Positions 7,962-15,276 of a DNA stretch of 64,000 nt are shown here, one piece after another. Origin of the DNA: Corynebacterium efficiens YS-314 (lineage in GTDB: Bacteria; Actinomycetota; Actinomycetes; Mycobacteriales; Mycobacteriaceae). The notes beneath the pieces were generated by a model, which saw only the letters and a list, made by a program, of their open reading frames with translations, was not told the DNA's origin and searched no databases. Made by a program: the position numbers and the translations under genes. The stretch is from positions 868,001 to 932,000 of the forward strand of contig NC_004369.1 of NCBI RefSeq assembly GCF_000011305.1. Reading direction: 5' to 3'. Position 1 is the first letter of the stretch, and each line of letters starts with the position of its first letter.

Positions 7962-8711
7962 CTACCTCCAACGTGCGCGGTTTTCGCCTGCATCGTAGGT
8001 GCAGGTCATTTGGAGCCCCGTGGTGGTGTAACCGATTGCTCCCTGCTCTATATTTTTGCAGAATGCGCCAGCGGTTACTGTGCGCCCAACCGGTGCAGGA
8101 GCTGGTGCAGGAGCTGGTGCAGGAGCTGGTGCTGGTGCAGGAGCTGGTGCAGGAGGTTGCTCCACTACCGGGGCCGGAGCTGGGACCGGTGCAGGTGGCT
8201 CCTCGACGACGGGCGCAGGGGCTGGTGGTGGATCCTGCGGCAGATCGACGAGGCCCTGTTGAACGGCTGGCTGCTCAGACACTGTAGTGCTGGAAGGCAC
8301 ACTGGAGTTCGTTGACGTCGTTGACGTCGTTGGTTCAGTCGAGCGTGTAGTCGACGCCCTGGACGTAGTCGTCGCTGAAGAGGTGGTGGAAGTCGTAGTC
8401 GCGACTGACGTCGTCGGCGAGGTGGTGGTCTCAGCGGTGGTGTCCGAAGCTGGTAGTGCCACGCTTCCGGCTATGAACGCGGCTACCGACGCGGTGGCCA
8501 CCGTGCCCCAACGCCGTTTAGATGGCCCCGCGCCCTTCTTATCCTGAGCAGTGCACCACAACCACCACGCACCGGGTGCGATGAAGGCCAGGGCAATGAG
8601 GATTCCCGCGAGTACATCTCCCGCCATCAAGGAACCTAGTAAGAAGATGATGCCGATGGCGATGCCTGCCCAGGCGAGGACAGTCTTGATGACTGATGGT
8701 CGACGGTTCAT
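7962..8711 (-). CDS. Membrane protein with Pro-Ala linker and C-terminal Cys module
   Basis: 249 aa. Two hydrophobic segments near residues 8-48 and a third at about 72-86 are followed by a Ser/Thr-rich region, then a (Pro-Ala)n stretch reflecting a 12-bp DNA repeat at about 8094-8156. The last about 35 residues (GAFCKNIEQGAIGYTTTG then CTYDAGENRARWR) resemble a small two-Cys module seen at the end of other actinobacterial surface proteins. The layout is a membrane anchor, a wall-spanning spacer and an exposed head. In the lysogeny block it could alter phage adsorption or DNA entry; that is inference. Confidence 0.65.
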   Translation of the reverse strand: MNRRPSVIKTVLAWAGIAIGIIFLLGSLMAGDVLAGILIALAFIAPGAWWLWCTAQDKKGAGPSKRRWGTVATASVAAFIAGSVALPASDTTAETTTSPTTSVATTTSTTSSATTTSRASTTRSTEPTTSTTSTNSSVPSSTTVSEQPAVQQGLVDLPQDPPPAPAPVVEEPPAPVPAPAPVVEQPPAPAPAPAPAPAPAPAPAPAPVGRTVTAGAFCKNIEQGAIGYTTTGLQMTCTYDAGENRARWR

Positions 8712-8838
8712 TTCCCCTGCACTTCCACGATGTGTTTTCCCTGTGATGCGGGTTGGTTTTTCGTGTGATCGTACAGCAGATGAGCGACTTTGGCGGGCAG
8801 TTACGGGGGAGTGGGGGTGAGACGGGAGAAGGTTTTAC

Positions 8839-9450
8839 TTAGTTCTGGGCTTCCCACGCTGCCCGATACGCCCCGTTTTCACGCGCCGGGCCATTGTCAT
8901 GAAGATGCATCTGGAAGTTGCTGTCACGCAGGATGTTCTCCACACCATCCGGGTTGGCAGAGGAGGCGTTGACTCCCATCTCGGACACGGTTGTACCGAT
9001 AGGGCTGGATTGAACCTCGACCGCTAGGTCCTCTGCAATTGCGCGGAGATCGTCACCCTCCGCTGGGGAGCAGACCGCGAAGAACACTGTAACCATTTCT
9101 TCGTTGTCTCTATCGGTCCCAATGTTTGTGAATTGGACATGCCCCTGCTCGGGAATGTCTACAGCGTCAACAGCCTGTTGAAGCTCCGGGTCGATATCAG
9201 GTTCTCCTGTGCAGAACTCTTGGTAGTTGTCCGTTTCCATCCAAGCGAGGGTCTCTGCCTCATCCAAAGCTTCTTCAGGGGATGGATCTAGCTCTTCGGC
9301 TGGAGGAACTTCTGCTGCGGAAGAAGGTGAAGTGGGGGTGTCCCCGGCAGTTGTGACACTTTCATCGTCCTCGGTTGCAATGGAGCTGATGCCACCGATA
9401 ACAATCAGCGTCCCGACAACGGCTAGGGCAATCTTGGAGCCTTTTTTCAT
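8839..9450 (-). CDS. Secreted or membrane-anchored hypothetical protein
   Basis: 203 aa starting MKKGSKIALAVVGTLIVIGGI, an uncleaved-looking N-terminal signal or anchor without a lipobox, followed by an acidic Ser/Pro/Glu linker (about 28-65) and a globular domain with cysteines at FCTGEPD and FAVCSPAE. I recognise no family. It lies between the phage membrane protein and the ImmA-like gene on the same strand. A role in superinfection exclusion is possible from position only. Confidence 0.6.
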   Translation of the reverse strand: MKKGSKIALAVVGTLIVIGGISSIATEDDESVTTAGDTPTSPSSAAEVPPAEELDPSPEEALDEAETLAWMETDNYQEFCTGEPDIDPELQQAVDAVDIPEQGHVQFTNIGTDRDNEEMVTVFFAVCSPAEGDDLRAIAEDLAVEVQSSPIGTTVSEMGVNASSANPDGVENILRDSNFQMHLHDNGPARENGAYRAAWEAQN

Positions 9451-9541
9451 TTCTCAACCTTAGTTCAGTAAATTCAGTGTGGTTCCTGAGATATTACTGG
9501 CGAAGGTGATTACGCGCTGATGTTTAGTGGCGGGTTAGAAA

Positions 9542-9955
9542 TCACTCGGAAAGTAGACAACTCCACTGTTGACTAGTTCGACCAGCCTCATGAAGGCGCA
9601 TCCATGTGGATAAAAGGTGCGGAGTAATCCCAATTTCAGCGGCAATTGCGGACGGTTGACCCTCGCAACTCTCTGCTGCAGTTTCAACATCGTCTACTGT
9701 AACCAGCTTCATCGCCGCCCATTCATCAGCCAGGCGTTCGGCACCAGGTGTGGAGCAGTCATGTCCATAGTGCTCATGACCGAGTTCATGGGCGATGGCG
9801 CATCGGCGTGTAACGGCATCAAGGCCCCATCTCACAAAAATTTTCCCTGAGGGGTGGTAGACGGCGTTGAGATGACGCCCAAGTTTGCCCGTTTCGACGA
9901 GTTCCACGTCGGCGGCATCGATAAGTTCGGTTAACCGTCGATCAATATTGCTCAC
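9542..9955 (-). CDS. ImmA/IrrE-family metallopeptidase
   Basis: 137 aa with zinc-protease motif HELGH at residues 56-60 and a downstream glutamate in ERLADEWAA (about 73-81), typical of ImmA/IrrE (Peptidase_M78). Such proteins cleave the adjacent phage or ICE repressor upon induction. It is encoded 8 nt downstream of the repressor on the same strand, starting with GTG at 9955 after an AGGA. Regulation of the lysogenic switch by repressor cleavage is inferred from this arrangement. Confidence 0.82.
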   Translation of the reverse strand: MSNIDRRLTELIDAADVELVETGKLGRHLNAVYHPSGKIFVRWGLDAVTRRCAIAHELGHEHYGHDCSTPGAERLADEWAAMKLVTVDDVETAAESCEGQPSAIAAEIGITPHLLSTWMRLHEAGRTSQQWSCLLSE

Positions 9956-9963
9956 GTCAGTTC

Positions 9964-10479
9964 CTATGTCCAGGTCTCATCAAGGGGCTCTGTAGATTCC
10001 TGCGCTGCAAATTTTTCGGTGCCGGCGTTGATTCCATCAAGAATTGCATCGTCATCATCGTATGCATTGCCTTGGGCATCGGGGACATCTTTTTGTTCAA
10101 TACGGCTCGGTAGTTCATGGATCTCTGCGCCAGCCCGGCCTGCGAAGAATCGAGCATCGAATGTTCCTTCAAATAATCCAGATGCATTAACTCGCTTAAC
10201 CAAACTTTCTAGTAATTCAGAGACTCCGGCTTCCTCCAGAGCGCTTTTTAGGGGGATGCGGGTATCTGAAACGTCTTCAGGGGACAAAAATCCGAGCTCC
10301 ACAAGTGCATCTATGGGAGACACCCCGTAGGCCTTCGCAATTTTGATGACATTATCCGCTGTCGTTTTTCCACGCTGGGCATGTCTGATCAAGGTGGGAC
10401 CAGCCAGTCCCGAGTGATTTGCGGCCAATGTGGGCGTGGGAGAACCAGGCAACGAATTAAGCCATTCAATGAAGTTCAT
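9964..10479 (-). CDS. Prophage repressor (XRE-type HTH)
   Basis: 171 aa. The N-terminal about 65 residues form an XRE-type helix-turn-helix (TLAANHSGLAGPTLIRHAQRGKTT...). The C-terminus is acidic (DAQGNAYDDDDAILDG) and lacks a LexA-like Ser-Lys protease domain, so inactivation probably depends on the neighbouring ImmA-like protease. It is divergent from the Cro-like gene across a 120-bp region rich in operator-like palindromes. No ribosome-binding site precedes the ATG, and a -10-like CATAAT ends 6-7 nt upstream, so its mRNA is probably leaderless. Confidence 0.8.
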   Translation of the reverse strand: MNFIEWLNSLPGSPTPTLAANHSGLAGPTLIRHAQRGKTTADNVIKIAKAYGVSPIDALVELGFLSPEDVSDTRIPLKSALEEAGVSELLESLVKRVNASGLFEGTFDARFFAGRAGAEIHELPSRIEQKDVPDAQGNAYDDDDAILDGINAGTEKFAAQESTEPLDETWT

Positions 10480-10496
10480 AACTACATTATGTAGTT
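10480..10496. promoter_or_regulatory. Repressor-side operator and -10
   Basis: Palindrome AACTACATTATGTAGTT abutting the repressor start codon. On the minus strand it contains CATAAT at -10 distance from the ATG. Binding here would shut off repressor transcription (autoregulation). Confidence 0.6.
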
Positions 10497-10534
10497 CATT
10501 TCAACTCCAGTCAATACAAAATGTTCCGCAGGCA

Positions 10535-10589
10535 TTGACAGGATGAAGCCTCAAGTACATAATGAATCTACCGCTACGTAATGTACTTG
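10535..10589 (+). promoter_or_regulatory. Early rightward promoter with flanking operator
   Basis: TTGACA (10535-10540), 17-nt spacer, CATAAT (10558-10563). Inverted arms CAAGTACAT (10552-10560) and ATGTACTTG (10581-10589) overlap the -10 and the start region, as for a lambda-like lytic promoter blocked by repressor. Confidence 0.7.
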
Positions 10590-10599
10590 GAGGTTCGAA

Positions 10600-10821
10600 A
10601 TGAAAGAAGTTCAAATCAAACCGGGGGCCCTTGATGAGATCGCCAACATGATCGATGCGAAGTCTGATGCGGATCTCGCAGGATTCCTCGGCATTACCGA
10701 GAAACAACTGGAGAGTCTCCGGTATGGCGCTGGGCTCGACATCCTCCAGGCGGCGGAAATTGTTAAGCGTCGAGAAGCCCACATCAGAGCAGCCGAGCTG
10801 TTAAACAGGCCTGCCGCGTGA
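10600..10821 (+). CDS. Small Cro-like regulator
   Basis: 73 aa, first gene after the early promoter and divergent from the repressor. Residues about 20-55 (AKSDADLAGFLGITEKQLESLR) look like a helix-turn-helix. GGAGG lies 6 nt before the ATG. Position and size fit a Cro-type switch protein that represses the lysogenic promoter. No family is certain. Confidence 0.65.
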   Translation: MKEVQIKPGALDEIANMIDAKSDADLAGFLGITEKQLESLRYGAGLDILQAAEIVKRREAHIRAAELLNRPAA

Positions 10822-10838
10822 TCGCGCCGGGAGAGGAA

Positions 10839-11150
10839 ATGATGAACATTCGATTGAAGAAGTTTCCAGAGAAGACCACTGACTTTCTCGGCCGTGGCCG
10901 TGTGATCACCGTCGGGGATGTCGAAATTAAGTGGGATGCCGGCATCTGCGCATGGGAGTGCAGCTTGCCAGGTGTCGGCCTGATGAGGTCGTACCTGATC
11001 GGACGTGTCGTCGATGGCGAGGTGCTTGTCACCGAGAACCTCCTCCACGACCGCCCGGCCCAAGGCCCGTTGGCTACCCGGGCGACGGCCGTCCTCGAGG
11101 GACTGCTCGCAGCCGGTGAGGATCTCGGCCAGTGGGAGAGGTGCGAGTGA
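10839..11150 (+). CDS. Early prophage hypothetical protein
   Basis: About 103 aa, starting MMNIRLKKFPEKTTDF with GGGAGAGG just upstream. A GTG at 10818 overlapping the previous stop would add 7 residues but lacks a site of its own. The sequence (WDAGICAWECSLPGVGLMRSYLIGR) suggests a compact beta-rich domain. No known domain seen. Confidence 0.6.
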   Translation: MMNIRLKKFPEKTTDFLGRGRVITVGDVEIKWDAGICAWECSLPGVGLMRSYLIGRVVDGEVLVTENLLHDRPAQGPLATRATAVLEGLLAAGEDLGQWERCE

Positions 11151-11242
11151 TGCCGAATCTGGAAAGCAGGTTAGGGGAAGAAAAAACCCGTCCAGGACGG
11201 CAAATCTCGGGACGGGGAATCCAAGAAAAGAAAGGATCTGAC

Positions 11243-11482
11243 ATGCATGTTACCACGAAGGCTGTCCGCGCTCTTGATGCGGACAAGCTGCAAGCACTCA
11301 TCGATGAGGGGTTCACCTTCGTCACGACTCGGTTCAACCAGGCGATCTCGGAGATCGTCGTTGTGCGGGGTTCCACGGTTGATGTCCAGTTCCCGGAGAC
11401 CGCTTATGCAACTCCGGTGCGTATCGACACGATTACCGCGGTTCATAAGCCAGAGCTCGATGATGACGAGGAGGCAGCGTAA
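11243..11482 (+). CDS. Early prophage hypothetical protein
   Basis: 79 aa from the ATG at 11243, which has AAAGGA 6 nt upstream; the frame is open further left but without a site. It begins MHVTTKAVRALDADKL and ends in an acidic tail (ELDDDEEAA). No domain recognised. The 92-nt gap before it contains CCCGTCC/GGACGGG repeats that could form a weak hairpin. Confidence 0.6.
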   Translation: MHVTTKAVRALDADKLQALIDEGFTFVTTRFNQAISEIVVVRGSTVDVQFPETAYATPVRIDTITAVHKPELDDDEEAA

Positions 11483-11574
11483 TGGGATGGGTCCGGAAAG
11501 ACGCGCTCTTAAAATGGGCGGTCGTCGAGGAGACAACCGCAAGGGTGATCGTTGGTCATAGGCGGTATAAGGCT

Positions 11575-11910
11575 TCAGTCAAGTTCCTTTTCCTCGGGGA
11601 AGTAGATGTCATTGCTATAGACCTCTACAAACCGGTAACCCTTCCGGTTTCCGCTGTGGAAGAAATTAACGAACTCGTCGTACTCATCGTCCGTCATGTG
11701 CTTCGAGATCTCGGGGTGTCGAGGGGTGGGGACTATGAACCTCACGTCAGAGTCAAGCTCAACCCAGATTCGAGGCGCTCCCTCAACGACAAGAATAAAC
11801 GGTACTCCGTCCTCCTGGAGCTGGTTCCAGCATCCGTAGATGAAGGTGTAAGCCCAGTTGTACATCTCGCGCTGGTGTCCGTTGACTTCAAGAATCCACG
11901 ATTCATGCAT
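11575..11910 (-). CDS. Hypothetical protein, antisense to early operon
   Basis: 111 aa, aromatic- and acid-rich (ESWILEVNGHQREMYNWAYT; MTDDEYDEFVNFFHSGNRKG). Codon third positions favour G/C on this strand and the composition is protein-like, so I prefer it over the longer overlapping plus-strand frame (11482-12018), whose translation is basic and repetitive. No ribosome-binding site is clear. A minus-strand gene inside a rightward early operon suggests a moron with its own promoter. No family recognised. Confidence 0.55.
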   Translation of the reverse strand: MHESWILEVNGHQREMYNWAYTFIYGCWNQLQEDGVPFILVVEGAPRIWVELDSDVRFIVPTPRHPEISKHMTDDEYDEFVNFFHSGNRKGYRFVEVYSNDIYFPEEKELD

Positions 11911-12014
11911 GTCCAGAGGATACGACGCAGGCTTCTCAAGCGCAGGCTAATACGAAAAGACCGAGCAAATAAGAGGAATGCAGTCCACGAGCCGGGCCAG
12001 ATGAAGGATATGCC

Positions 12015-12233
12015 ATGACCACCCCATCACGTCACCTGACAACCGAAGAGGCCTGTGACCTCCTGCGTGTTGATGCCTCCACCTTGAGGCGGTACGCCCG
12101 TGAGGGGAAGTTCTCCCGGATCCGGCTTAGCCCTCGGAAGGTGCTCTACATCCGGGATGAGATCGAGGCGTACATCGATGCCCGCACCATCCATGCGCAG
12201 CCCCTGGCGGGGAAGCGGAGGGCCGGTCGATGA
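12015..12233 (+). CDS. Excisionase-like HTH protein
   Basis: 72 aa, almost entirely a MerR/excisionase-type winged helix (LTTEEACDLLRVDASTLRRY then IRDEIEAYIDAR). Family members act as excisionases that direct integrase towards excision, or as AlpA-like activators. AAGGA stands 6 nt before the ATG. Its stop overlaps the antirepressor start (ATGA). Confidence 0.78.
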   Translation: MTTPSRHLTTEEACDLLRVDASTLRRYAREGKFSRIRLSPRKVLYIRDEIEAYIDARTIHAQPLAGKRRAGR

Positions 12234-13018
12234 TCACTCTGCTCAATTTCCATGATCACCAGGTTCGTGTGGTCCAGGTCGCTGGCGAGCCACAGTGGGT
12301 GGCTGCTGATATTGCTGCCGTCCTGGGGCTGGGTAGGACGCATGACATGGTTCGCTCTCTTGATGAGGACGAAAGGGGTGCGGTTACTATCCGCACCCCT
12401 TCCGGGGAGCAAGAGATGACTGTCATTACTGAGTCTGGTCTTTATTCTTGCATCCTCAGGTCTAGGAAGCCGGAGGCGAAGGAGTTCAAGCGGTGGGTGA
12501 CCCGGGAGGTGTTGCCGTCGATTAGGCGTCACGGTGGGTATCTCACGGATCCGAAGATCGAGGAGATCCTCACCGACCCGGACACCATCATCAAGCTGGC
12601 CACCGACCTGAAGCAGGAACGAGCCCGTCGACTGGAGCTGGAACAGCCGGCCAGGTCGTGGGAGCAGCTGGCGGATGCTGCTGGTGATTACTCCGTGGCC
12701 ACCGCGGCGAAAGTGTTGTCCAGGGACCCCTCCATCAAGATCGGGCGCGACCGGCTGTTCGCCGAGATGGCCTCTGCTGGGTGGGTGTTTCGTTCCAAGG
12801 CTCGTCGTGGGCCGTGGGAGGCATCCCAGAAGAAAGCGGTGGACACCGGCCGGCTGGTGCACAAACTCGGGCGCCCGTTCTTCAACGAACGCACCGAGGA
12901 GTGGGAGCAACCCGCCCCGACGATCCGGGTGACCCCGAAGGGTCTGCTGGATCTCCACCGGCTTCTTGGTGGCGCGGATCAGATCGCTTTATTCAACGTG
13001 CCCCAGGAGGCCCAGTGA
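12230..13018 (+). CDS. Phage antirepressor (BRO-N + KilAC-like)
   Basis: 262 aa with two domains. Residues about 1-105 match BRO-N (NFHDHQVRVVQVAGEPQWVA ... VITESGLYSCILRSRKPEAK ... REVLPSIRRHGGY). Residues about 140-258 match an antirepressor KilAC-type DNA-binding domain (YSVATAAKVLSRDPSIKIGR ... IRVTPKGLLDLHRL). Such proteins counter repressors or bind DNA during lytic growth. It is coupled to the excisionase-like gene upstream and a tiny membrane gene downstream. Confidence 0.85.
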   Translation: MITLLNFHDHQVRVVQVAGEPQWVAADIAAVLGLGRTHDMVRSLDEDERGAVTIRTPSGEQEMTVITESGLYSCILRSRKPEAKEFKRWVTREVLPSIRRHGGYLTDPKIEEILTDPDTIIKLATDLKQERARRLELEQPARSWEQLADAAGDYSVATAAKVLSRDPSIKIGRDRLFAEMASAGWVFRSKARRGPWEASQKKAVDTGRLVHKLGRPFFNERTEEWEQPAPTIRVTPKGLLDLHRLLGGADQIALFNVPQEAQ

Positions 13019-13149
13019 CTACATCATCGAGACCCGGCCGGCACCGTCGGCCTCAACCACCGACCTGGGCGGGTATCGCCCCACTCCGGTGGCACCTCAT
13101 CACCATTCTTATCATCCTGCTTGTACTGACCTTGGGAGGTCTGCTGTGA
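13015..13149 (+). CDS. Small membrane protein (44 aa)
   Basis: GTG at 13015 overlaps the antirepressor stop (GTGA) and is preceded by AGGAGG at 13005-13010. The 44-aa product has a basic Pro/Arg-rich head and one C-terminal transmembrane helix (LITILIILLVLTLGGLL). Its stop overlaps the next GTG start in the same way. These couplings support translation. Function unknown. Confidence 0.65.
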   Translation: MTTSSRPGRHRRPQPPTWAGIAPLRWHLITILIILLVLTLGGLL

Positions 13150-13979
13150 CCAATTCACATGATCGCGTCGAACTGCTCGAAGAAGTTGTCGACGCCTCCA
13201 CCCTTCTACTTTCCTTCTTCGCTGCCGAACGCATCGAGATGAAGTCCACCATCGGGATACCCCGCTACCCGCTGATCGATGATGATCCCTCAACTGTGGA
13301 ACTGTCGTTGACAGAACAGTTCCTCTCCGAAGGCTTGAAGGTATCCGAAGAGCGGTTAAGGCAGTCAGAGGCCAAGTGTGAAGCCGCCGAGCGGAACGTA
13401 GCCACCCTTCAGAAAGCCGTGAAAGACCACGCCAAACAGGAGCAGGTCGCCGAGGAGAAGATCGCCTGGCTGGAAAAGGAGCTTGAGCGTCTTCGGCAGG
13501 AAGGTGCTTCGACCAACCTTGATCTGATCAAGATGCAGACCAACGAGATCGACAATCTCCGTAAGGATCTGGCTGATGCCAAGAAGGACTCTAAGACTCA
13601 GGCCACTTCATCGTCCTCGCGAGTCGAGGAGCTCGAAGCAGCCCTCAAGCTCAGCAGGGACCTCCAGGCCGAGGCCACCACCGACCTCGAGCAGACCCGC
13701 GCCGCACTCGTCACCGCGCGCCGGGAGGCTGACGAGTCCGCGCAGAAGGTGGAGGAGCTGACGCGTCAGCTGTCCTCTTATCAAAGCGACTTCGTGGAGC
13801 GGGATAATCAGCTCTCCGCTATGGAAGGCCGTCTCTTCCGTGAGGTGGAGCAGTTGCAGGATAAGCAACGCAAGATCCATGTGCACTTAACGCGAGCTCT
13901 CAGGAAATTTGAGGACGATCCGAACATGACGATCCGGGCTATCGACTCAGCCTTAAAGCTCGCTGGGAAGGCATCATGA
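13146..13979 (+). CDS. Coiled-coil hypothetical protein
   Basis: 277 aa from the GTG at 13146, with GGGAGG upstream and 4-bp overlap with the small membrane gene. From about residue 65 to 240 it is a long coiled coil rich in Glu, Lys, Gln and Ala heptads. No enzymatic motif. It ends in an overlap (ATGA) with a membrane-anchored coiled-coil gene, so the two may form a complex at the membrane. Confidence 0.72.
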   Translation: MTNSHDRVELLEEVVDASTLLLSFFAAERIEMKSTIGIPRYPLIDDDPSTVELSLTEQFLSEGLKVSEERLRQSEAKCEAAERNVATLQKAVKDHAKQEQVAEEKIAWLEKELERLRQEGASTNLDLIKMQTNEIDNLRKDLADAKKDSKTQATSSSSRVEELEAALKLSRDLQAEATTDLEQTRAALVTARREADESAQKVEELTRQLSSYQSDFVERDNQLSAMEGRLFREVEQLQDKQRKIHVHLTRALRKFEDDPNMTIRAIDSALKLAGKAS

Positions 13980-14272
13980 GTGACGTTATGGTCTTGTATG
14001 TGCTGTTGCTGGTGCTCACGGCCTGTTTCTGCGTGATCATTTTCTGGCTGACGGAGTGGGTGATTCGGCTCCGGAAAGCGAATGAGGAGATGGATGCCGA
14101 CCTCTGTGATGCGGAGGAGCAGCTCCATGAGCATGTGGGGATTCTTCGCGATCTGGAGATCATGCGTCGCAAGCTCGAATCGGTGCCCGCCAGGATCACG
14201 GCCTTGGAGGCCCGTAACCGGGTCGTGGCTGCGGAGGGAGGTGAAGACGATGTCGTCTATGTCAGCGGGTGA
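13976..14272 (+). CDS. Membrane-anchored coiled-coil protein
   Basis: 98 aa. One N-terminal transmembrane helix (about 4-28), then a heptad-rich cytoplasmic coil (about 32-85). The topology resembles an inner-membrane spanin, but it lies in the early operon far from the lysis genes. Starts by ATGA overlap with the upstream coiled-coil gene. Confidence 0.65.
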   Translation: MSDVMVLYVLLLVLTACFCVIIFWLTEWVIRLRKANEEMDADLCDAEEQLHEHVGILRDLEIMRRKLESVPARITALEARNRVVAAEGGEDDVVYVSG

Positions 14273-14477
14273 GTATCCAAGCTCTGTTGTTGATGACGCG
14301 ATCTTTGAGTGTGTGGAGAAGATCAGCGGGGTGTGGGAGGCTGCCGGCCTGAATGCGGAATCAGAGGCCGAGATCCTCACACAAGAGCTTCACACCGCGG
14401 TGTCAGATGCATTCGAGCGTCTGTTATTCCGCCGGGGTGTGGCGATTGATCGGCTCAAGCGGGGATCGGGACGCTGA
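14250..14477 (+). CDS. Small early hypothetical protein
   Basis: 75 aa from the ATG at 14250 (MSSMSAGEYPSSVV), preceded by GGAGGGAGGTG. It is predicted mostly helical (DDAIFECVEKISGVWEAAGL). It overlaps the previous gene by 23 nt and its stop touches the next start (TGATG). No domain known. Confidence 0.6.
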   Translation: MSSMSAGEYPSSVVDDAIFECVEKISGVWEAAGLNAESEAEILTQELHTAVSDAFERLLFRRGVAIDRLKRGSGR

Positions 14478-14776
14478 TGGCCTCGGTGCGTCAACTCCTG
14501 GACCCCAGCGGGAAACGCCTCATCCGCCTCGCTGTGGCACCCCTTGACAGTGGCCGGTTGATTGCCCTGGGGGACCTCAATGACCTGATCAAGATCCCGG
14601 TGTGGACCACCGTCATGCGGATCCACGTGGCCAACACCCCGTTGATCCACCGGCAGAGGTTCATTCACGTTGTCACTCTCCGGGAGTGGGTGCGGCAGTT
14701 AGCCGGCCGGGATCACAAGAAATCAGCTGGTGAGCTCGAACGGTTCATCGACTGGATTGTCACCGTCGACCTATAA
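14477..14776 (+). CDS. Early prophage hypothetical protein
   Basis: 99 aa (MASVRQLLDPSGKRLIRLAV...), basic, with IHRQRFIHVVTLREWVRQL suggesting a small nucleic-acid-binding fold, which is speculation. It is translationally coupled to the upstream gene. No motif recognised. Confidence 0.6.
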   Translation: MASVRQLLDPSGKRLIRLAVAPLDSGRLIALGDLNDLIKIPVWTTVMRIHVANTPLIHRQRFIHVVTLREWVRQLAGRDHKKSAGELERFIDWIVTVDL

Positions 14777-14788
14777 GGAGGGAAGAAA

Positions 14789-15115
14789 ATGGCGGAGCAT
14801 TTCTGCAAGTTCTGCGGCGCACCGATCCGGTGGGCCCGCACCCCGGCCGGGCGCATGATTCCCCTTGAGGATTCTTCCGATCAGGCCAAGGGGACGTTCG
14901 CGCTCCGGGTGGTGGATCTCCCAGATGGTACCGCCAAGCGTATGGCTGTGGGATTGACCCGCCATGAACGTATTGAGGCCGATGCCGACGGGGAACTGTT
15001 GTTTCAGGCACACCGGGCGACCTGTGGGGAGGAACGCACTGGGACGGCCATTCCACCTGAGATCCGCGAGAAAGCGAACCTCGTGATTGCTCGATATCAA
15101 AGGAGTTCGCGATGA
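14789..15115 (+). CDS. Small zinc-ribbon-like protein
   Basis: 108 aa, opening with EHFCKFCGAPIRWARTPAG, a CxxC knuckle typical of zinc ribbons in actinophage proteins. A further Cys sits in ATCGEERTG, with an upstream His, as possible ligands. AAGGAGG precedes the ATG at ideal distance. Such proteins are common in early operons; function unknown. Confidence 0.7.
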   Translation: MAEHFCKFCGAPIRWARTPAGRMIPLEDSSDQAKGTFALRVVDLPDGTAKRMAVGLTRHERIEADADGELLFQAHRATCGEERTGTAIPPEIREKANLVIARYQRSSR

Positions 15116-15276
15116 AAATTTCCCCAACTTCATCCGATATTGATGCAGCTAACCGGTGGTGGGATGAGCAGAAGGATCAGCGCAAGGTCACCTTGCATAA
15201 GTGGATGTGTGGAGAGAAAGGGTTTCTCCATCCGGAGATACCTGGACAGCTTGAACTTTTAGAAGGAGAACCTTAA
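15112..15276 (+). CDS. Small hypothetical protein (54 aa)
   Basis: ATG at 15112 overlaps the previous gene's end and is preceded by AAAGGAG. The product begins MKISPTSSDIDAANRWWDEQ and contains KWMCGEKGFLHPE; the TAA overlaps the next ATG (TAATG). Overlap on both sides and a good ribosome-binding site support it. Confidence 0.65.
   Translation: MKISPTSSDIDAANRWWDEQKDQRKVTLHKWMCGEKGFLHPEIPGQLELLEGEP

Noticed and set aside
8094-8156. Repeat array as a CRISPR
   Set aside because: The repeats are 12 bp, contiguous and in frame as Pro-Ala codons, with no spacers.
11482-12018. 178-aa plus-strand frame opening by TAATG overlap
   Set aside because: Its translation is basic and low in typical domain character, and the opposite strand carries a more protein-like frame with better third-position bias. 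Only its first residues might be real.
12966-13145. N-terminal extension of the coiled-coil gene
   Set aside because: The GTG at 13146 has a ribosome-binding site and couples to the 44-aa gene; the upstream frame overlaps two other genes.
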